64,000 bases of DNA from Cordia subcordata (taxonomy: Eukaryota > Streptophyta > Magnoliopsida > Boraginales > Cordiaceae), in contig JAPTOF010000019.1 in NCBI GenBank assembly GCA_028554755.1, positions 8,442,001 through 8,506,000 of the forward strand, written 5' to 3'. The translations under genes and the position numbers were made by a program. Below are positions 49,205 to 62,735 of this stretch, one piece after another; position 1 is the first letter of the stretch; each line of letters begins with the position of its first letter. Below the pieces are notes generated by a model, which saw only the letters and a program-made list of their open reading frames with translations, did no database searches and was not told the origin of the DNA.

Positions 49205-49640
49205 ATAGGGGGTGTTTGTTGAGAGTGCTTATAAGTTGATCAAATTTATTTGTAAGTAAAAAAATAAAATATACTTGTTTAACAAATTGTGCTTATAAGT
49301 AGGTAAGTTATTTTTAAGCAACAAAAAAAAAACACCCCTTAACTTTTTGTTTTTATATGCTTATAAACAATGAGAGTTGATCGAATAAAAGATATTTATA
49401 TCCCTTGAAAATACAAGAAATTTACAACATTATTAATGAAATGTTCTTTTTGGTTATTTTAATAAATATTGTTATTTATAAGTACATATTTACTAAATAG
49501 GTCGACCGTTTATAAGCACTTTTGATCCACATGCCTCTCTACTCATTTGACATTTATTCATAATAATTAAAAACTACTTACAAGTATCAATTACTTATTA
49601 ACAACTTAAAGAAAGCACAGCCAAACACCTCTTAGTTTGT
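49205..49640. mobile_element. hAT-like MITE
   Basis: The left end, GGGGGTGTTTGTTGAGAGTG then CTTATAAGTTGATC, faces a right end AAGCACAGCCAAACACCTCTT that is largely complementary. The inner arms share CTTATAAGTAGG-type motifs. It is a longer relative of the 120-bp MITEs at 2455 and 16495. No coding capacity. Confidence 0.55.
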
Positions 49641-50484
49641 ACATGCTACATGTGCATGCATGCTCGGAACCGAATATTCAATTCAATGGTCGATCTGATC
49701 TACGCACAAGTGGTTGTGATCTGGGCCTGGTGTATTATGCGTTGCGATTTTGGGTTACTAATTATACATATTTTTGCTTATGTTTAGAGTAAGAATAAAA
49801 GAGCGAAATAATAATTTTTTTCAGTTATATTTTGAGTAAATTATTTTAGAGGTTACTAAACTATTTAGTTAGTCTTGTTTTAACTATTAAATTATTTTTG
49901 ATTTCAAATGGATTATTAATTTTTTAAAATGGTTTGTTTAAGCCATTACATTAAAAAACTTAACAAATAGTGAGGAAAAACAAATACGTAAAAATAAACA
50001 CTATTCGTAGTATTTGTATATGGTGGTGTAAACTAGAATATGTTAGTTGACTTCAAATCGTCATAATCCAATGTATTTACTATTGTATTTAATGAAACTT
50101 CGACAATTTTAAATAAGATGATATAAATTTTTGTACTCATAAGTGAAATTTTACCCATTTACTTATTGAAAACTTGAGGTGTTTTCTTGAAATTCTTTAT
50201 AGAGCATCGAAAATATTATTTTACAAAGAAAATTTTTCAAAATGAAATTAAGAAAATAGTTTTCAAAATTTTCACGTTAAAGAAGAGTAATAGATAACAA
50301 CTAGATGAATTTGTTGAGCTTTTCCAGAGAAAGTAAAGAATTTCAGTTTTTTTAGAAAATTGACAGCAGATTGTCTCCAAATTCTCATAATCCAATGAAT
50401 TATATTATCTTGTTTAACGAAACATTGACAACTTTAAATCAAATGACGTAAATTGTCGTAATGTGTCAGTAAACTTCAAATTCT

Positions 50485-51600
50485 TAAAAGGGAAAAGGAT
50501 AATTTAAAGGCTTGAAATTTGTAAAATATAGAATAAAGGGCTTGAATTTTAAAAGCTTTAATAGAAGGACTTGAATTTACCAAAAAAATAAAATTTTATA
50601 CATCATTAAGTAATGGTGTTAATTTTTGCTTACATGGCATTTTATTTTACTTTTCTATTTTAGATAAATTTCCTTGTAGGGAATCTAACTCCTACGTAAC
50701 ATAGACACACACAAACTTATAAACTCTAAGCTATTATATACATGTGTATATATAAAAATTTTGAAAATCTTTTTTATTGGATATGAGAATTTAAATTAAT
50801 TTACATTTTCTTCTTTTGCTTAATATAAATTTTTTATATATTTAAAATTTTAAAAATTAAATTAATTGTGAATTCTTAGTATTAAAATAAAATATTTAAA
50901 TAATTTACATAAACTAACAATTAATTGGTTTAAATTAACATAAACAAAATTTTAATATATTTTTGCTTATTAAACAAAAAACAAAAACTTTAAACATCAA
51001 AGTATCATGCTGACATAATAATATGTATACTTTTTTGGAAAAAGAATTATTGTGTATTTTAAGTATTGAATTAATATGAAATAATTATATTAATATATTT
51101 TGCTTATTAACAAAAATTAATAAACAAAAAAAATATTGTATTAATTTAATAATTTAAATTAATTGTGCATTTAAATTAATTTGTTTAAACAAAGATTATT
51201 TAAATGTACAATTAATTATTCAAATATAAGTTATTTAAAAATTTATTTAATACTTAAAATTCATAATTAATTTAAATTTTTTAGTTTTTAAATATAAAAT
51301 TTATATATTCTTACAGCCAACAAAAAAGATTTTCAAAATTTATATATGTACATGTAAATAATAACTTAAAATTTGTAAGTTTGTGTATATATGCCACATA
51401 AGAGTTAGATTCTCATTAAGGAATTCACCTAAAATAAAAAAAAAGAATAAAATGCCACATAAAGAAAATTAATACTGTTACTTAGTGGTGTGTAAAATCT
51501 CACTTTTTTTTTTGTAAGTGCAAGCTCTTATATTAAAACTTTTAAAAGTTCAGACTCTTAATTCCATATTTTGTAAAGTTCAAATCTTAAAATTCTTTTT
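50485..51600. mobile_element. Fold-back element of about 1.1 kb
   Basis: The two halves are imperfect inverted copies over most of their length. For example AGGGAATCTAACTCCTACGT and ACACAAACTTATAA on the left pair with AAGTTTGTGT and AGAGTTAGATTCTC on the right, and ACATGGCATTTTATT pairs with AATAAAATGCCACAT. The centre is extremely AT-rich. It has no open frame of note. It could be a fold-back transposon or a long-hairpin MITE, and it would form a long hairpin RNA if transcribed. Confidence 0.75.
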
Positions 51601-52134
51601 TTCTCTCAGAATCCAATGTATTTATTTGAAATAATCAAATTAACTTTTGTTGCAAAACTTAGCGCGATGCTTTTGCAAATTTCTCAACCACATATAAAGA
51701 ATAAATATATATATCAATATGAGATTAGATCCTCTCCTATTTTTAATTCTCTCTAATATATAAGAGGGACAATCTCAACCATTTTCACATGACTAAACTC
51801 ATCTAAACTCTTTATTTTAAAATTTAAATTCTATATCAAAATCTTTCCTTCTCCCTATTTATTTTGAAATAAAGGATCCAAATGAGTTTAAACTCCTAGT
51901 CTCGTGAAGCTTTTCCACTGCAAAAAGAAAAAAAAAAAAGGTCAATCATTGAATACTAGTAATGGACAAAATCAGATACTATTTGTAAACAGGTAGCAAG
52001 TTAATTATCCCTCCCGTTAATAAATCTGTCACCTTCATTTTTATTAAAGATGTACGCGCTAATTGACATGCAAGATTCTAAGAATTGCTTATGTAATCGT
52101 TTGAAGTTGGAGAAAGAGTATTGAGATATGTCCT

Positions 52135-52645
52135 CACGATTAGTCTATCAGATAGTGATTGAAATGTGAGAATGGATGGAAAATGGAATGATATTCCTGA
52201 CTTTCTTCAAATTCTCATGATTGATATGAGATAATAAATACAAAAATTTTATTTTTGAAAGAATCCCATTCCAATCAATATAGAAATAGTCATTCTTGAC
52301 TAAACACATGGGAATAAATCATTCCCATATTGGTGCAACATGAAATTTTTTGTCAAATGACTAAAAATATCTTTTTAAAAATTAATATTTTGCATTTTAT
52401 TTCAAAAATAGAAAATAAAATAAAAATGAAATAAAAATAAAAAAGTTCACCAAATTATATATTCATATGTATATATATATGTGTCTGTGTGTGTGCGCGC
52501 GCGTGCGTGTGTATGTATAATATATCCTTTTCTACTATCATTCCAATCGTATATATACCAAGCATGGTATATCTATTATCAAGTCCATTCATTTTCCAAG
52601 TTCATTCCATTCCTTCTAAATTCATTTTATCATACCAATTGTAAT
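52135..52645. mobile_element. Inverted-repeat element, relative of the one at 63326
   Basis: The right part (CATGGTATATCTATTATCAA, GTCCATTCATTTTCC) is nearly the reverse complement of 63365-63425, and the left part has matching ATTCTCATGATTGATATGAG/GGAATAAATCATTCCCAT motifs. The ends are approximate. A GT/GC microsatellite (about 52480-52520) lies inside. Confidence 0.6.
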
Positions 52646-52649
52646 GTAT

Positions 52650-52880
52650 AATATATTAGGACACCTTATTTAAGGTTAAATATGTTAGTTACATTACTTG
52701 TCCTAAAAGTCATATTTCTTGTACTGCAAGTCATTTACTAGTATAAATGTCCATATAACACCTCCTTCGGGTCTTGTGTTCAATTATGCTTAATAAATTT
52801 TCATATGGTATCAGAGTCAAAAGATCTTGGCATCAAAATTTTCCTTTCTTTTCTTCCTTCTCCAAGTCATGTACTAGTTT
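52650..52880 (+). mobile_element. Copia-type LTR end and primer-binding site
   Basis: TGGTATCAGAGTC at about 52806 matches the methionyl-initiator-tRNA primer-binding site of plant Copia elements (TGGTATCAGAGC). Just before it the sequence ends TAAATTTTCA, and CA is the expected LTR end. The upstream 150 bp (with TTGTGTTCAATTATGCTTAAT) would be the LTR. No gag or pol coding remains downstream. The LTR start is not fixed. Confidence 0.65.
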
Positions 52881-52959
52881 AATATCATAGGCAATCCGAC
52901 CTGAAATCTAATATCTCTCATTGTTGCTAGCTCACGGATTCTTCGATTATTTTCTCTAC

Positions 52960-53260
52960 AAATATGATAGATAACGACTTCAAAAGTTGGTTAACCACAA
53001 TATCTAGCTTGTAAAGGATTTACATTATGAAGAAAATCTATTATATTTGTACACAAAAGTTAATCAGAAATGTTAAACTAAGCCCAGGTTGTGGGAACAA
53101 ATGATAGTATTGAGTTATCACTTCATCTATAAACTTCAATATGTAGAGACAATATTAGTTTATTTATTGCGTTAACACCTCAAGAATTGGTTAATCGCAG
53201 TTGCTAGCTTGTAAAGGATTTTTTTCTCACAGATTCTCCAGTTCTTTTCTCTTCAAAAAT
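52960..53260. repeat. Diverged direct repeat
   Basis: GTTGGTTAACCACAATATCTAG (52985 region), followed by CTTGTAAAGGATTT, recurs near 53188 as TTGGTTAATCGCAGTTGCTAG then CTTGTAAAGGATTT. The CTCACGGATTCTTC (52932) and CTCACAGATTCTCC (53226) stretches also match, but in a different order. This is probably rearranged Copia internal DNA. Confidence 0.5.
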
Positions 53261-53929
53261 CTAAAATTTTTTTATGCTCTTACCAAGTTCGAAGTACCAT
53301 TATTTTGTTATCTTCACCCAACCATTTTGGAATACTATGCAGATAGGAGAAATGTAAAAAATGATTGGTTTATAAGTGGTGCATATTGCAATTATAACTA
53401 ATAATTTAGATTAATTATTTTGAATGGATTGATTTGAGTCAAAATAAATATTTGTTATTTATGTAGCACTAGCCTTACTCGCAAATATGAGGTTTTGGGT
53501 TCAGAGTGCGATAGAGAGAGTTGATTGACGAGCTTTATCATCAATCTGTAATTAGGGTGTGGTGCAAATCTTAAAGCACTTGCGTAGACGCAATGGCTCC
53601 AAACAATTAAAACTGAAAAATAAAATTGTAACAATAATAGGTTTTTGGAGAACGCAAAAAATTAAAATGCACTAAAACAACCAAGGCTTAAATTTTGTAA
53701 TTTCATTAAGACCTTGTCGCTCCACTAGAATGCTTACGGATAATAGCAATTGTATCCAACAATGATATTCTTGAAATTGTAGCATTTCAAACCAAAAGAG
53801 TAGACGACCCTGAAAAATGTTGACTGCAGAATAGTGATTTTTGTCACTTGTGCGGTATTTCTAGAAAACTTGATGGACATGCCAACTCTTCAAAATAAGG
53901 ATGCAACTCTTACTACCACATAGTAATTA

Positions 53930-54680
53930 CTATAGTAATTACACAATAATTTAAATGGCAAGGCATGTTTGGTTATCGCAATGTAATTACATATTAATTC
54001 CATATAATATATTTGGTGGTACAAATGGTAATTACACAGTTAAATAATTTAATTTTAAAAGTAATATTTATTTCTAAAATTTATGTTAATAGTAACAAAT
54101 ATTTTAAAATGTTATTTGTTAAAAATGTTTAAAATAAAATATTATTTATTATAAAAATAAATATGACTTATAAAATATATGAATTATAAATATAAACATA
54201 TGAAACTAAAAATTATCTACTACTAATATTTGTAAATTTAAATACTATTTAGCAAAAATCATAATAAATTTAATTATAATTAGCAACACTATCAAAATTA
54301 AATAAATTTTATATTTTATTTTAAACACTTATTTATATTTATAATTATTTTTATTTTTTATTTATATATTTTATTTATTTATTTTAATTTTATTTAAATT
54401 CATTTGTTTTTATTATTTATTTATTATTAATATTTAACTTATAGTAAAGTATGCCAAACATTAAAAGAATAAAAAATTAACAAAAGTTGCTGTGTAATTA
54501 CACCAATTCACACCTCCTCTCATGAGAATTGGAGAGTGTAATTGAGGAGGTCCAGTTACACTCGATTCACCTCTGATCAAGTAATTACTTGGTTCAAAAA
54601 TACGTCTAACTGTGTAATTGCTCCCAGTTATACCCAATTTTAACTACAAGGTGGCTTTTCAAACACACCCTTAGGGAAGA
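53930..54680. mobile_element. Large MITE-like inverted-repeat element
   Basis: The left part (ATGTTTGGTTATCGCAATGTA, then ATTACATATTAATTCC) and the right part (TAATTGCTCCCAGTTATACCC, then AAGGTGGCTTTTCAAACACA) form opposed ends rich in GTGTAATTAC/GTAATTAC. The centre is very AT-rich with no gene. A smaller piece of similar style lies at 57300-57440. Confidence 0.5.
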
Positions 54681-54884
54681 TGTGCCCATTGAATTTTAGT
54701 ATTAAATTAAAATTCATTGGGCCAAATTTGAATATGAAACCCAATTCAACGTGAATTGGGATACTTCGATTTAATTCAAAAAATAATTAAATTAAGCCCA
54801 GTTTAGTTTAACTTCACAATTAGCTATTAACCCATTAATAAAATATTTTGATATCAAACTTCCATTCACCATTTAATAATTTTA

Positions 54885-54965
54885 ACTACTACTACTATTC
54901 CTAGTCCTACTACTATTACTACTACCTCCTCCTCCTCCGGCTGCTGTTGTGGCTGCTGCTGCTCC
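54885..54965. repeat. Imperfect trinucleotide repeat (ACT/CTC/GCT)
   Basis: Successive TACTAC, CTCCTC and CTGCTG triplets. The minus-strand open frame over it gives Ala/Gly/Ser runs that are a repeat by-product. Confidence 0.8.
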
Positions 54966-55199
54966 CTTTCCCATCGTCCCAAAAGAAAAAATTGAAGCAC
55001 AAAAAGAATTTAACAAAAATAAAAATATATATATTTTTATATATATAAACCAAATCATAGCATCAACCACTGAAAGTATGATTTTTAAGAAGAAAGAAGA
55101 AGATTTCCACACCAAAAGAACTACACCTAGATTAAAAAAAAAAAAACACTGAGGTATTACTCGAGAAAAATGGAAAAAAAAAACAACTTTATACAGCAA

Positions 55200-57960
55200 A
55201 AAACTTGTGTATATATTGAATTTAAAAATATTTTAATATTTTAATATTATTATTATTATTATTATTTTTTGGGGGGAGGGGGGGCCTGGTGGTGTAAGAG
55301 GGATGCAAAAAAATAAAAGACCATTAATTAGAAAGTCAAAACACTACAATAAACATAATTTCGTAGGACGAGAAAGGACAATTGAAAGCCATTAACTTGA
55401 ATGAGACTCAAAAGCACAAAGAATGAGGAAAGTATATTAATGTGCTTTTCTTAAAGGGAGGATCATATCAAAGTTTTGAACTTGGCTATTGCTTTTACAA
55501 ATTCATGAATTTACAACATGTAGATGCTCGGAATATTGGGTTGTTAGTGTGACATAGCATAGCATATTGAATTTTTTTTTAAAAAAAATTCAATATTATA
55601 CGTGCAAACATCCATCCTGATAATATTCTCAATGCAAGTCTATTCATCCAAAAGGAATACATAATACAAAAATTGATTAAATTTAATTCCAAATATTGAT
55701 CCTACGAGTGAATTGAAAGTTGAATCTACATTGGACCTCATTCGAATCGCCCCATCTATCCTCCTGAGAAGAAGTTTGGTTAAAAATGAAGTCCTATTTT
55801 GCTTGAGTTGCACTTTGAGCCAAGAAAATTATTAACAGTGAAAAAATTCAATAGAATGGAGTTGATTTTGTTAAATTCTCTATTAATGGATGAGTAAACA
55901 TTCACTCCAAGCAAATTAGATGCTCACAGATTCTTTTTCAATATGGTTATCGAGATTTTTTATTTTTTATTTTTTTTGGCGGAGCATGGTTATCGAGAAG
56001 TTGGCACAATGAAACTGCAAGAAATTTTTTTAGGTACCATGAATTCCAGACTCTATGGCAACTTCACAAAATAGAGTTTTATATATTTGTGCCACTATAA
56101 GCACTTAAGACACTATCTCTTGCTTCATTATAAGGTATAAATGAAACACGATATATATTATTTATCTTTTTCTTTTTAAATTTATATACTATTTCGAGAA
56201 TAACTCTTACCATTATCTTATAAAATTAGATTTTTATTCAATTTTTAGTAATAAAGTTTTTTTCAATTATAAAAATTATTAAATATGTCAGATACTATAA
56301 AACTAAACGAATTTGATTTTTATTTTGCTATGGTTTTTTTGTTTGATAAAACATATAGAATGGGAGAGAGGGGACCGTTATTTTGGTGATTCTATAGAAT
56401 AGGAATTAAATATTTTGATATTTTTGTAAAATAAGAACTGAAAATTTTGAAATAGAGATAATAAATTATCAAATACTATAACTAGGTTCGAAAGAAGTAT
56501 TACCAAAAGTAATTGTACATTTAGTTCCAGTTAATAAGTTTCTTCCAAACGAATATCAGAATATTCTAAGTAGTTTTGGTGATTCTAAAATATCAAAGAC
56601 AAATCTATATAAGTATTATAATAATTGTGTGTATCATGCATCCCTTCAATCAATTCAATTTTGTTATTATTTATATGCATTATAATAAAGTAAAAATAAA
56701 TTAGATAAATATAAAAATAATATTAACAACACGCATTTTATTTCTTGAAACATGGCATCCCGTAAGTTATTTCTTCAATTTTTTATTTTATTTTTAACAA
56801 TTAACAATTTTTTTTTAATTCTTAATGGGAAGTGTTACAACTAGATGGAAAATTGGGGCTAAATAATAATAATTCATGAATGTTTAGATTAAAAAAAAAA
56901 TATTTTTTCAATAAATTAAAATATTATTTTCTCAATAAAACTGATTAATATTGTCTATAGAATACGTAAATCTAAGAAATATTAAAATAATTGAGTTTGG
57001 GTGTCATATGGCACCGTTCAACTCATTCAATTTTTAATTTTTACTATATCCGTTATAATAAATTAAATATAATTGACGCAATATAAAAATTAATATTTAA
57101 TTACATGAATTATGATTCCTGGAATGTAGCATGTAGTCAGGTTGCTTATTCAATTATCAATTGGGAGTTTGTGTATTAAAATATCTTTACTTCGTTATTA
57201 TGTGTGTTTAGGACACTTGCATCGCTCACTAGAAAATTCTGTATTAAAATATCTTTACTTTGTTATTATGTGTAGCAAAATTTGAACTTTATTCTGGGCA
57301 GGTCTATATTAACCAGGCTTCCAAATGTAACAAACATTAATTACACTTTCCAAAGTAACAAATAATAATCACTTTTTAGTTACATTAAAAACCTTTACAC
57401 TTGAACCAAACATAACTAATTAATTTTGTTACATTTTTAAGTAACTAAAATTATTAAATAAAATTGAGGAGTGATGACGATGATAAAGTTGCCATAATTG
57501 ATAAGAACTTTTACCCAACCTAATTACCCACAAGAAACAGATGATAGAGAAGACTAAAGAGTCGCACATCTCATTTGTTTATCACACGAAGGCAAAAGAA
57601 TCCTCTATTGATGTCCGTTAGAAGTTGTTTAAGTCCTCAGAATATTATTTTACTTATAAGCACCCAACAATAAGCACCACTAGACACCCTGTACATCAAG
57701 CTGCCTGCTGAGGCATTCTCAAAAGTGCTTTCCCTACACAAGGATACTGATTGATTATCAACAGTGCTTTTGATGAATGGAATTCCAAACAGAAGCCGTA
57801 CGCTCTGTATTTTGCTAATATAGAACTCCAAACGTGACAATAGGGACAAGTTCTATGAGTAAATGATATCAAAATTAAAAGGAGAAGAGGCAGTGCAAGA
57901 AAAAGTTAAGATGATGTAAATTACTGTGATGCTTCAATTAAAAAAAAGAAGAAATAGCAT
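55200..57960. other. AT-rich intergenic region, no gene recognised
   Basis: Apart from an ATT microsatellite near 55245, a G-rich tract near 55270 and a short repeat-like patch at 57300-57440, I see no structured feature and no open frame with a domain. The last few hundred bases before 57964 include the presumed 3' UTR of the plastid-protein gene. Confidence 0.5.
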
Positions 57961-57963
57961 TGA

Positions 57964-60900
57964 TCATATCGAAGCCTCGAGTTCTTCAGGACTTGCTGCA
58001 GATCCATTTGATGCATCGTCTGCACGAAGTTGAGCAGAAACGTCATCTATGGCCGCGTTCAGCTGGTCGATTTTCTCGGTCAGTATCTTGCGGGTCTTCT
58101 GTTCTCAAAGGAAACACATGAATACAAATTACTAATGCAAATAGTGATATAATCTCCCGAAAAGTACTGCAGGAATATGCAATAGCAGGAACACAATTTC
58201 CCCGAGTTATTCAATAGTTTCTGTTGTCATTTTTTCGCAGTACAAGTCCCAAGCTATCCATAAAAAAATTATTAAATTTGATATAGATATAATTGGATAT
58301 TCTATTCCTTTCCTTGTTACTTTTCAGCAAGGGGTTGTGGGACTCTGTTGTATCCCAAGCCAGCAGTGAGCTTTCTGAGCCTACGGATCAATCGATGATA
58401 ATGTAGCACTTACAATACAGTGACTGGACTTAACACTTTATGCTTTCTATAGATACCCGGGCCCTGTCCAGAAGATGCCTTCTATGATGAAGGTATTCTA
58501 TACCATGATTGCATCTATTCACTGAGAGTCTCTATCTATAGAGAGTGAAGCTATTCCTTCTTCAAGAGACTGAGGTTCCTGAAAGCAGGATGTCAGAGAG
58601 GGCAAGAAAACAGGAACCTATGAACAATAATCCAAGTCCATACCGCAATTTGTTTAAGGAAAAATATGAAATCTTTATGAACAAGACAGAAGACAGCAAT
58701 ACCATTGTCAAGCTCAAGAGAAAGCTTCTCTTGGCTTTAAACACTGACAGATGAATTCCCCATTTTTATGTCATAGCAAGACCGACTCAGAAGCAGGGAA
58801 AATAAGATGATCTTAAAGAGAGGAGCAGGTTCCATTTCTGCATAACATGGTATATTGGTAAAGGTAAATTTTCAATTAGAACTATCAGCACATAAATTGG
58901 AAGTTTGCAGGATTCTTTCAAGAACTATGAGGGTAGAAGAGTTGTGCCGGTAGACTTTCAACTTTTGTAGGATGTTTGGCGAGTTATAGTCAGATTACTA
59001 TTTTCTGAAACACCTTGCCAGATTCATTTTACAGGGTTCCGAACAACAAATTTGGAAAATGCAATTTCTCAGAGGTACTCAACATAGACCATTTAAATAT
59101 TAGTCCAAGTCAAAGTAACATGGGTCTCAAGAGCGTGAGGTTACAATAGGATATGGCAATACATGAAGAGCTGCACAGAATCATATTGATGAATGCACAG
59201 AAAGAACAGTAAACAGCTTTACTGAAGAAGGTAACTGCAGTAGGAGTTGACTGTGCAAGGAAACAGGGTTAAAGGATGGCTTCCACAAAGTACTTAATTA
59301 GGGTTATAGAAGCAAGTTCTGACCTCCAAAGCTTTCTCTTCATCATATATGAATTTTGGAAGCTTCCTCATCAAATCTTTTCTGTCAGCTCCAGCCAATG
59401 CCTTGCTTATCTACAAGAGATACCATATGGAAAATGTTTAATCTATCAAAACCCATGAGAAGATGTTTAATCCATCAAAACCACTATCATGCAGCCAACC
59501 ATAAGCAGCAGACGAAAGACGCAATATATAACAAGGGGCAAGTTATCACCCCTTCAAAAGTAGATAACAGGCTAGAGTTAAAGAAACAGGATAATAGAAA
59601 GTCGAAAGGCCTAATAGATTATAATTTACTCATCTAGACATTATCTGAAACTTCTCTAATACCAGAAAATATATTCTCATTCTACTCAGGTCTTATATGA
59701 TCATATAAATGCGAAATACTCCCCATTCAGCTGATAAGATGCCAACGCCTTGAGATAAAATACAAGTTATGGAATACAGTAAACAATAAATAGGTTACTG
59801 ATTGTACCTGGGGTGCATATATGCAGCCTAATGCTCCAACAACTAGTCCTCCAAGAACAAAGCCACCAACAAAAATACTAGCACTACTTGCTCTTCCACT
59901 GTCTCCACTGGATGAATATCAGAAACATGTAAATTTAACAAACAATTAGGGCTTGTAAAAATGAAATATCACAGCCTTGTAGCAAAACCATGGAAAGGAG
60001 GACTAATTGAAGTTCACAAGACATTGACATAGTAAGACACATAATAACACAATTATGTGGAAGATGTTTATAACTTTTAACAGACAGACGTTCGTAATGA
60101 ACATGGGCCTATATTCTAGCATTGTTATGACAAAATTAGCTGTTCTTTTCTAAAGAAAGAACACAAGTGGTTTCAAAGTGACATGACCATTGTCTCCTAG
60201 TCTTGATCTATCCATGATAGGAGTATGAATATCCTTCTAGCACATGGGTAAAGTTAGCTGCTTTTCTACAGTCCAAAAATCCTTTTAGGCTATGAGAAGA
60301 AATTGCTAGATATCTTCTTGTTGTGTAAACTTAGTCCTACTTAAGAAGTACTGCTGCTTCATGTTTATTTCATAGTTACTGCAAGGAGAGACTTCAAATT
60401 CTTCTCTTTGACAGAAGAAGCAGTCTGTACATGCAGACAACCAAGATATACAGAGCAATATGCAGTCAGTGAAAGAAGCAAGACACAGAGATACACACAA
60501 CACACATACAAGCACACATAGAGATTCAGAAGTGCAGACATCAGCATTGGCATAATTGAGCACAGTAAAGCAGAATGCCAAGATAAAATCTGAAAGCTAG
60601 CCTTACAACGGCCCAGAGAGTACAACGACTGAAGATGAAAAGTTATGATTATACCTGGCTTGCACTACCAGCGACCTCCTGCAATTTGAAAGTTTTGCTT
60701 TTCTCTGGGATGAAGGGATTAGAACCATATTATTGGAAACAAGACATTTGTCTGCTTGCATCAAGGAAGCGCCAGCATGCATTTGATTTGAAAACATAAA
60801 AAAGAAGAATCAACCTCAAAGTCATGGTTTCTTAGACAATTTGTTAGATAATTGCAATTTCATTTACATAATACACATTTCAGCAAGTCAATTGCATTTC

Positions 60901-61815
60901 ATTCTAAACTATATCAAGAATGCACATAAATTAGACAGAGATGTTACAACACGATTAGGTACACCCATAATCATTAAGACACAATGATCTCCAGGACTTT
61001 GCTCGAGAACTTTGGCAACAAAAGCCAGATAAGCAAGTAAACTAGCTGAAACTGATGATACTTTTCTCCCATGATATGTCTAATAAGGCTGTTTTAGATG
61101 ATTCCATTGGAATTGCTGCTCCAGGGTGTTGTATACTTTGCAATTCAGCGAAAACACGAAAAATAACTTCAGAAGCATCAAACAAAGAACCTAAGCAAAA
61201 CCACACAAATTCTTCCCACCCACCTATGCTAATTAGATATATAACTAACTTTACGGCCTCAGACTTCAACAAAACCGCATGGCACAGCCCCCCGTGCGCG
61301 CGCACGCACACACACTATAAAGCCCCAGCTCTCAATTGATCAAATACCCCACTGATTTGAAGCCAATGATAGAATTAACCCAAGACAAAATTCATGAGCA
61401 TGAGTATACACAAACCAAAACACACACAGAGACACACACTAACACTGTAAAGCCCCAGCTCTCAAACTGATCAAACACACCATTGATGAAGCCAATTATA
61501 TGTTTAACTCAAAACTAAATGCATGGGTATGAATATACAAAAACACAAAAACGAACACACACACTGTAAAGCTCCAGCTCTCAAACTGATCAAACACACC
61601 ACTGAGAAGCCAAAATTCAAGCTTTAACTCAAAAACAAATTCATGGGTATGAATACACCAACACACACAAGCAAACAAAAAAACACACACACATATTTAT
61701 ATATAGAAAATCGATAATTAAATTAAGTAGAAAAAAATTGAGGTGAAATATTACCAGAAAAGAATTGAGTGTGAGTGCTTTTCAGTGGGACGAATGAATT
61801 TGCGATGGCCCTCAT
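57964..61815 (-). CDS. Small plastid (inner envelope) membrane protein, complete, 5 exons
   Basis: It matches, from memory, a conserved plant protein annotated in Arabidopsis (AT1G42960) as localised to the chloroplast inner membrane; its biochemical role is unknown to me. Exons (minus): 61815-61755, 60751-60655 (or 60754-60655), 59907-59808, 59410-59324, 58098-57964; phases agree. The product is 159 or 160 aa. The start [17 protein letters not shown] opens a Ser/basic N-terminus like a plastid transit peptide. One hydrophobic, Gly-rich segment follows ([18 protein letters not shown]), then the conserved IYAPQ and [18 protein letters not shown] with [11 protein letters not shown]. The C-terminus [20 protein letters not shown] is a likely short coiled coil, with an acidic tail. 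The exon 2 acceptor is a tandem AAGCAG, so one residue (Ala) may be included or skipped. No lesion seen. Confidence 0.9.
61313..61690. repeat. Three tandem copies of a 120-bp unit in intron 1
   Basis: Three consecutive units each hold GTAAAGCCCCAGCTCTCAA (first two; one base differs in the third), CTGATCAAACACACCA, AACTCAAAA and CATGGGTATGAATA, separated by ACACAC runs. They lie in the first intron of the plastid-protein gene, close to exon 1. Confidence 0.85.
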
Positions 61816-62735
61816 CTTTGCTTTTTTCTCTACAATTTTTTTTTTCCACACTCAGATAAAAATTATAATGAAACAAAAATGTGACTCTGTGATTTATGTT
61901 TGTGTGAGTAAGAAACGTGTAGGGCTTCGAAGATATCGAAATGGTATTTTTCTTTTTTCTTTTTTTTTATTTGATATTTTTCATTTCTAAGTTTTGTCGT
62001 TACGTTGATGCAAATTATGCAAACAGACGTCTGTGTACTTTTGGGCCTGGATTTTTTTATTGATTTTGGGCTGTCCACGTATCTTATTGGTATAAATTAT
62101 TCACTGAGTCCATTGAATGGGCCTATTAGGCGGGCTAGTTGATCTACACAGACTTACTCGGTTCACTTGCCTTTTTTTTTTTTTACTTTGGGCTAGAGTA
62201 TTTCCAATTCACGTTAGATTTTGACACTAATCCTTATCAAGTTCGGAGCGGCGAAGGAAAAGTCCTCCTAATAAATGTTTTTCCTTTTCCTCCTTACAAA
62301 GGTGAGGTTGTATCGATACCATCTCAACCAATAATTTGTTGATAATTCATTCCCCTTTTGGACATGAATTGCGTGACGCCTTTTGTATTTGAATTGCGTG
62401 ACTTGCTTGTCTAATTTACGAAAATGTGTGTTGGGCTCATGATCGTGTTAGATGCATGCTGATGAGATTGTTAAAAGTGTCGAATTCCTATAATTTATTT
62501 GAAGTGCATCTTTTTTTTCTCTCACAATTTTTTACGTTTTTTAAGTTTTGAAACACAGCGCGATACTCCCTAAAGAGGGACGTTACTCTAAGTACGGTTT
62601 TGATAATGCAATCAGTTTGATATACTTTAAATAAACTACAGTGGCTTCAATCTATTGTTGTCTTTGAATTCTAATTCTTTGGACTTATTTAGATTAGCTT
62701 TTTCTAATTTCACATGCTTTGCAGTTCTTTTAAGT
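61816..62735. other. Upstream region of the plastid-protein gene
   Basis: Presumed promoter and leader of the minus-strand gene, then AT-rich intergenic DNA. No TATA box could be fixed with confidence, and the open frames have no domain. Confidence 0.35.

Noticed and set aside
54882..55199. Ala/Gly/Ser-rich 105-codon minus-strand frame
   Set aside because: Produced by a triplet repeat and T-rich DNA; no conserved segment.
58545..58754. 69-codon plus-strand frame with basic, charged composition
   Set aside because: It lies antisense in intron 4 of the plastid-protein gene, with no domain or splice support.
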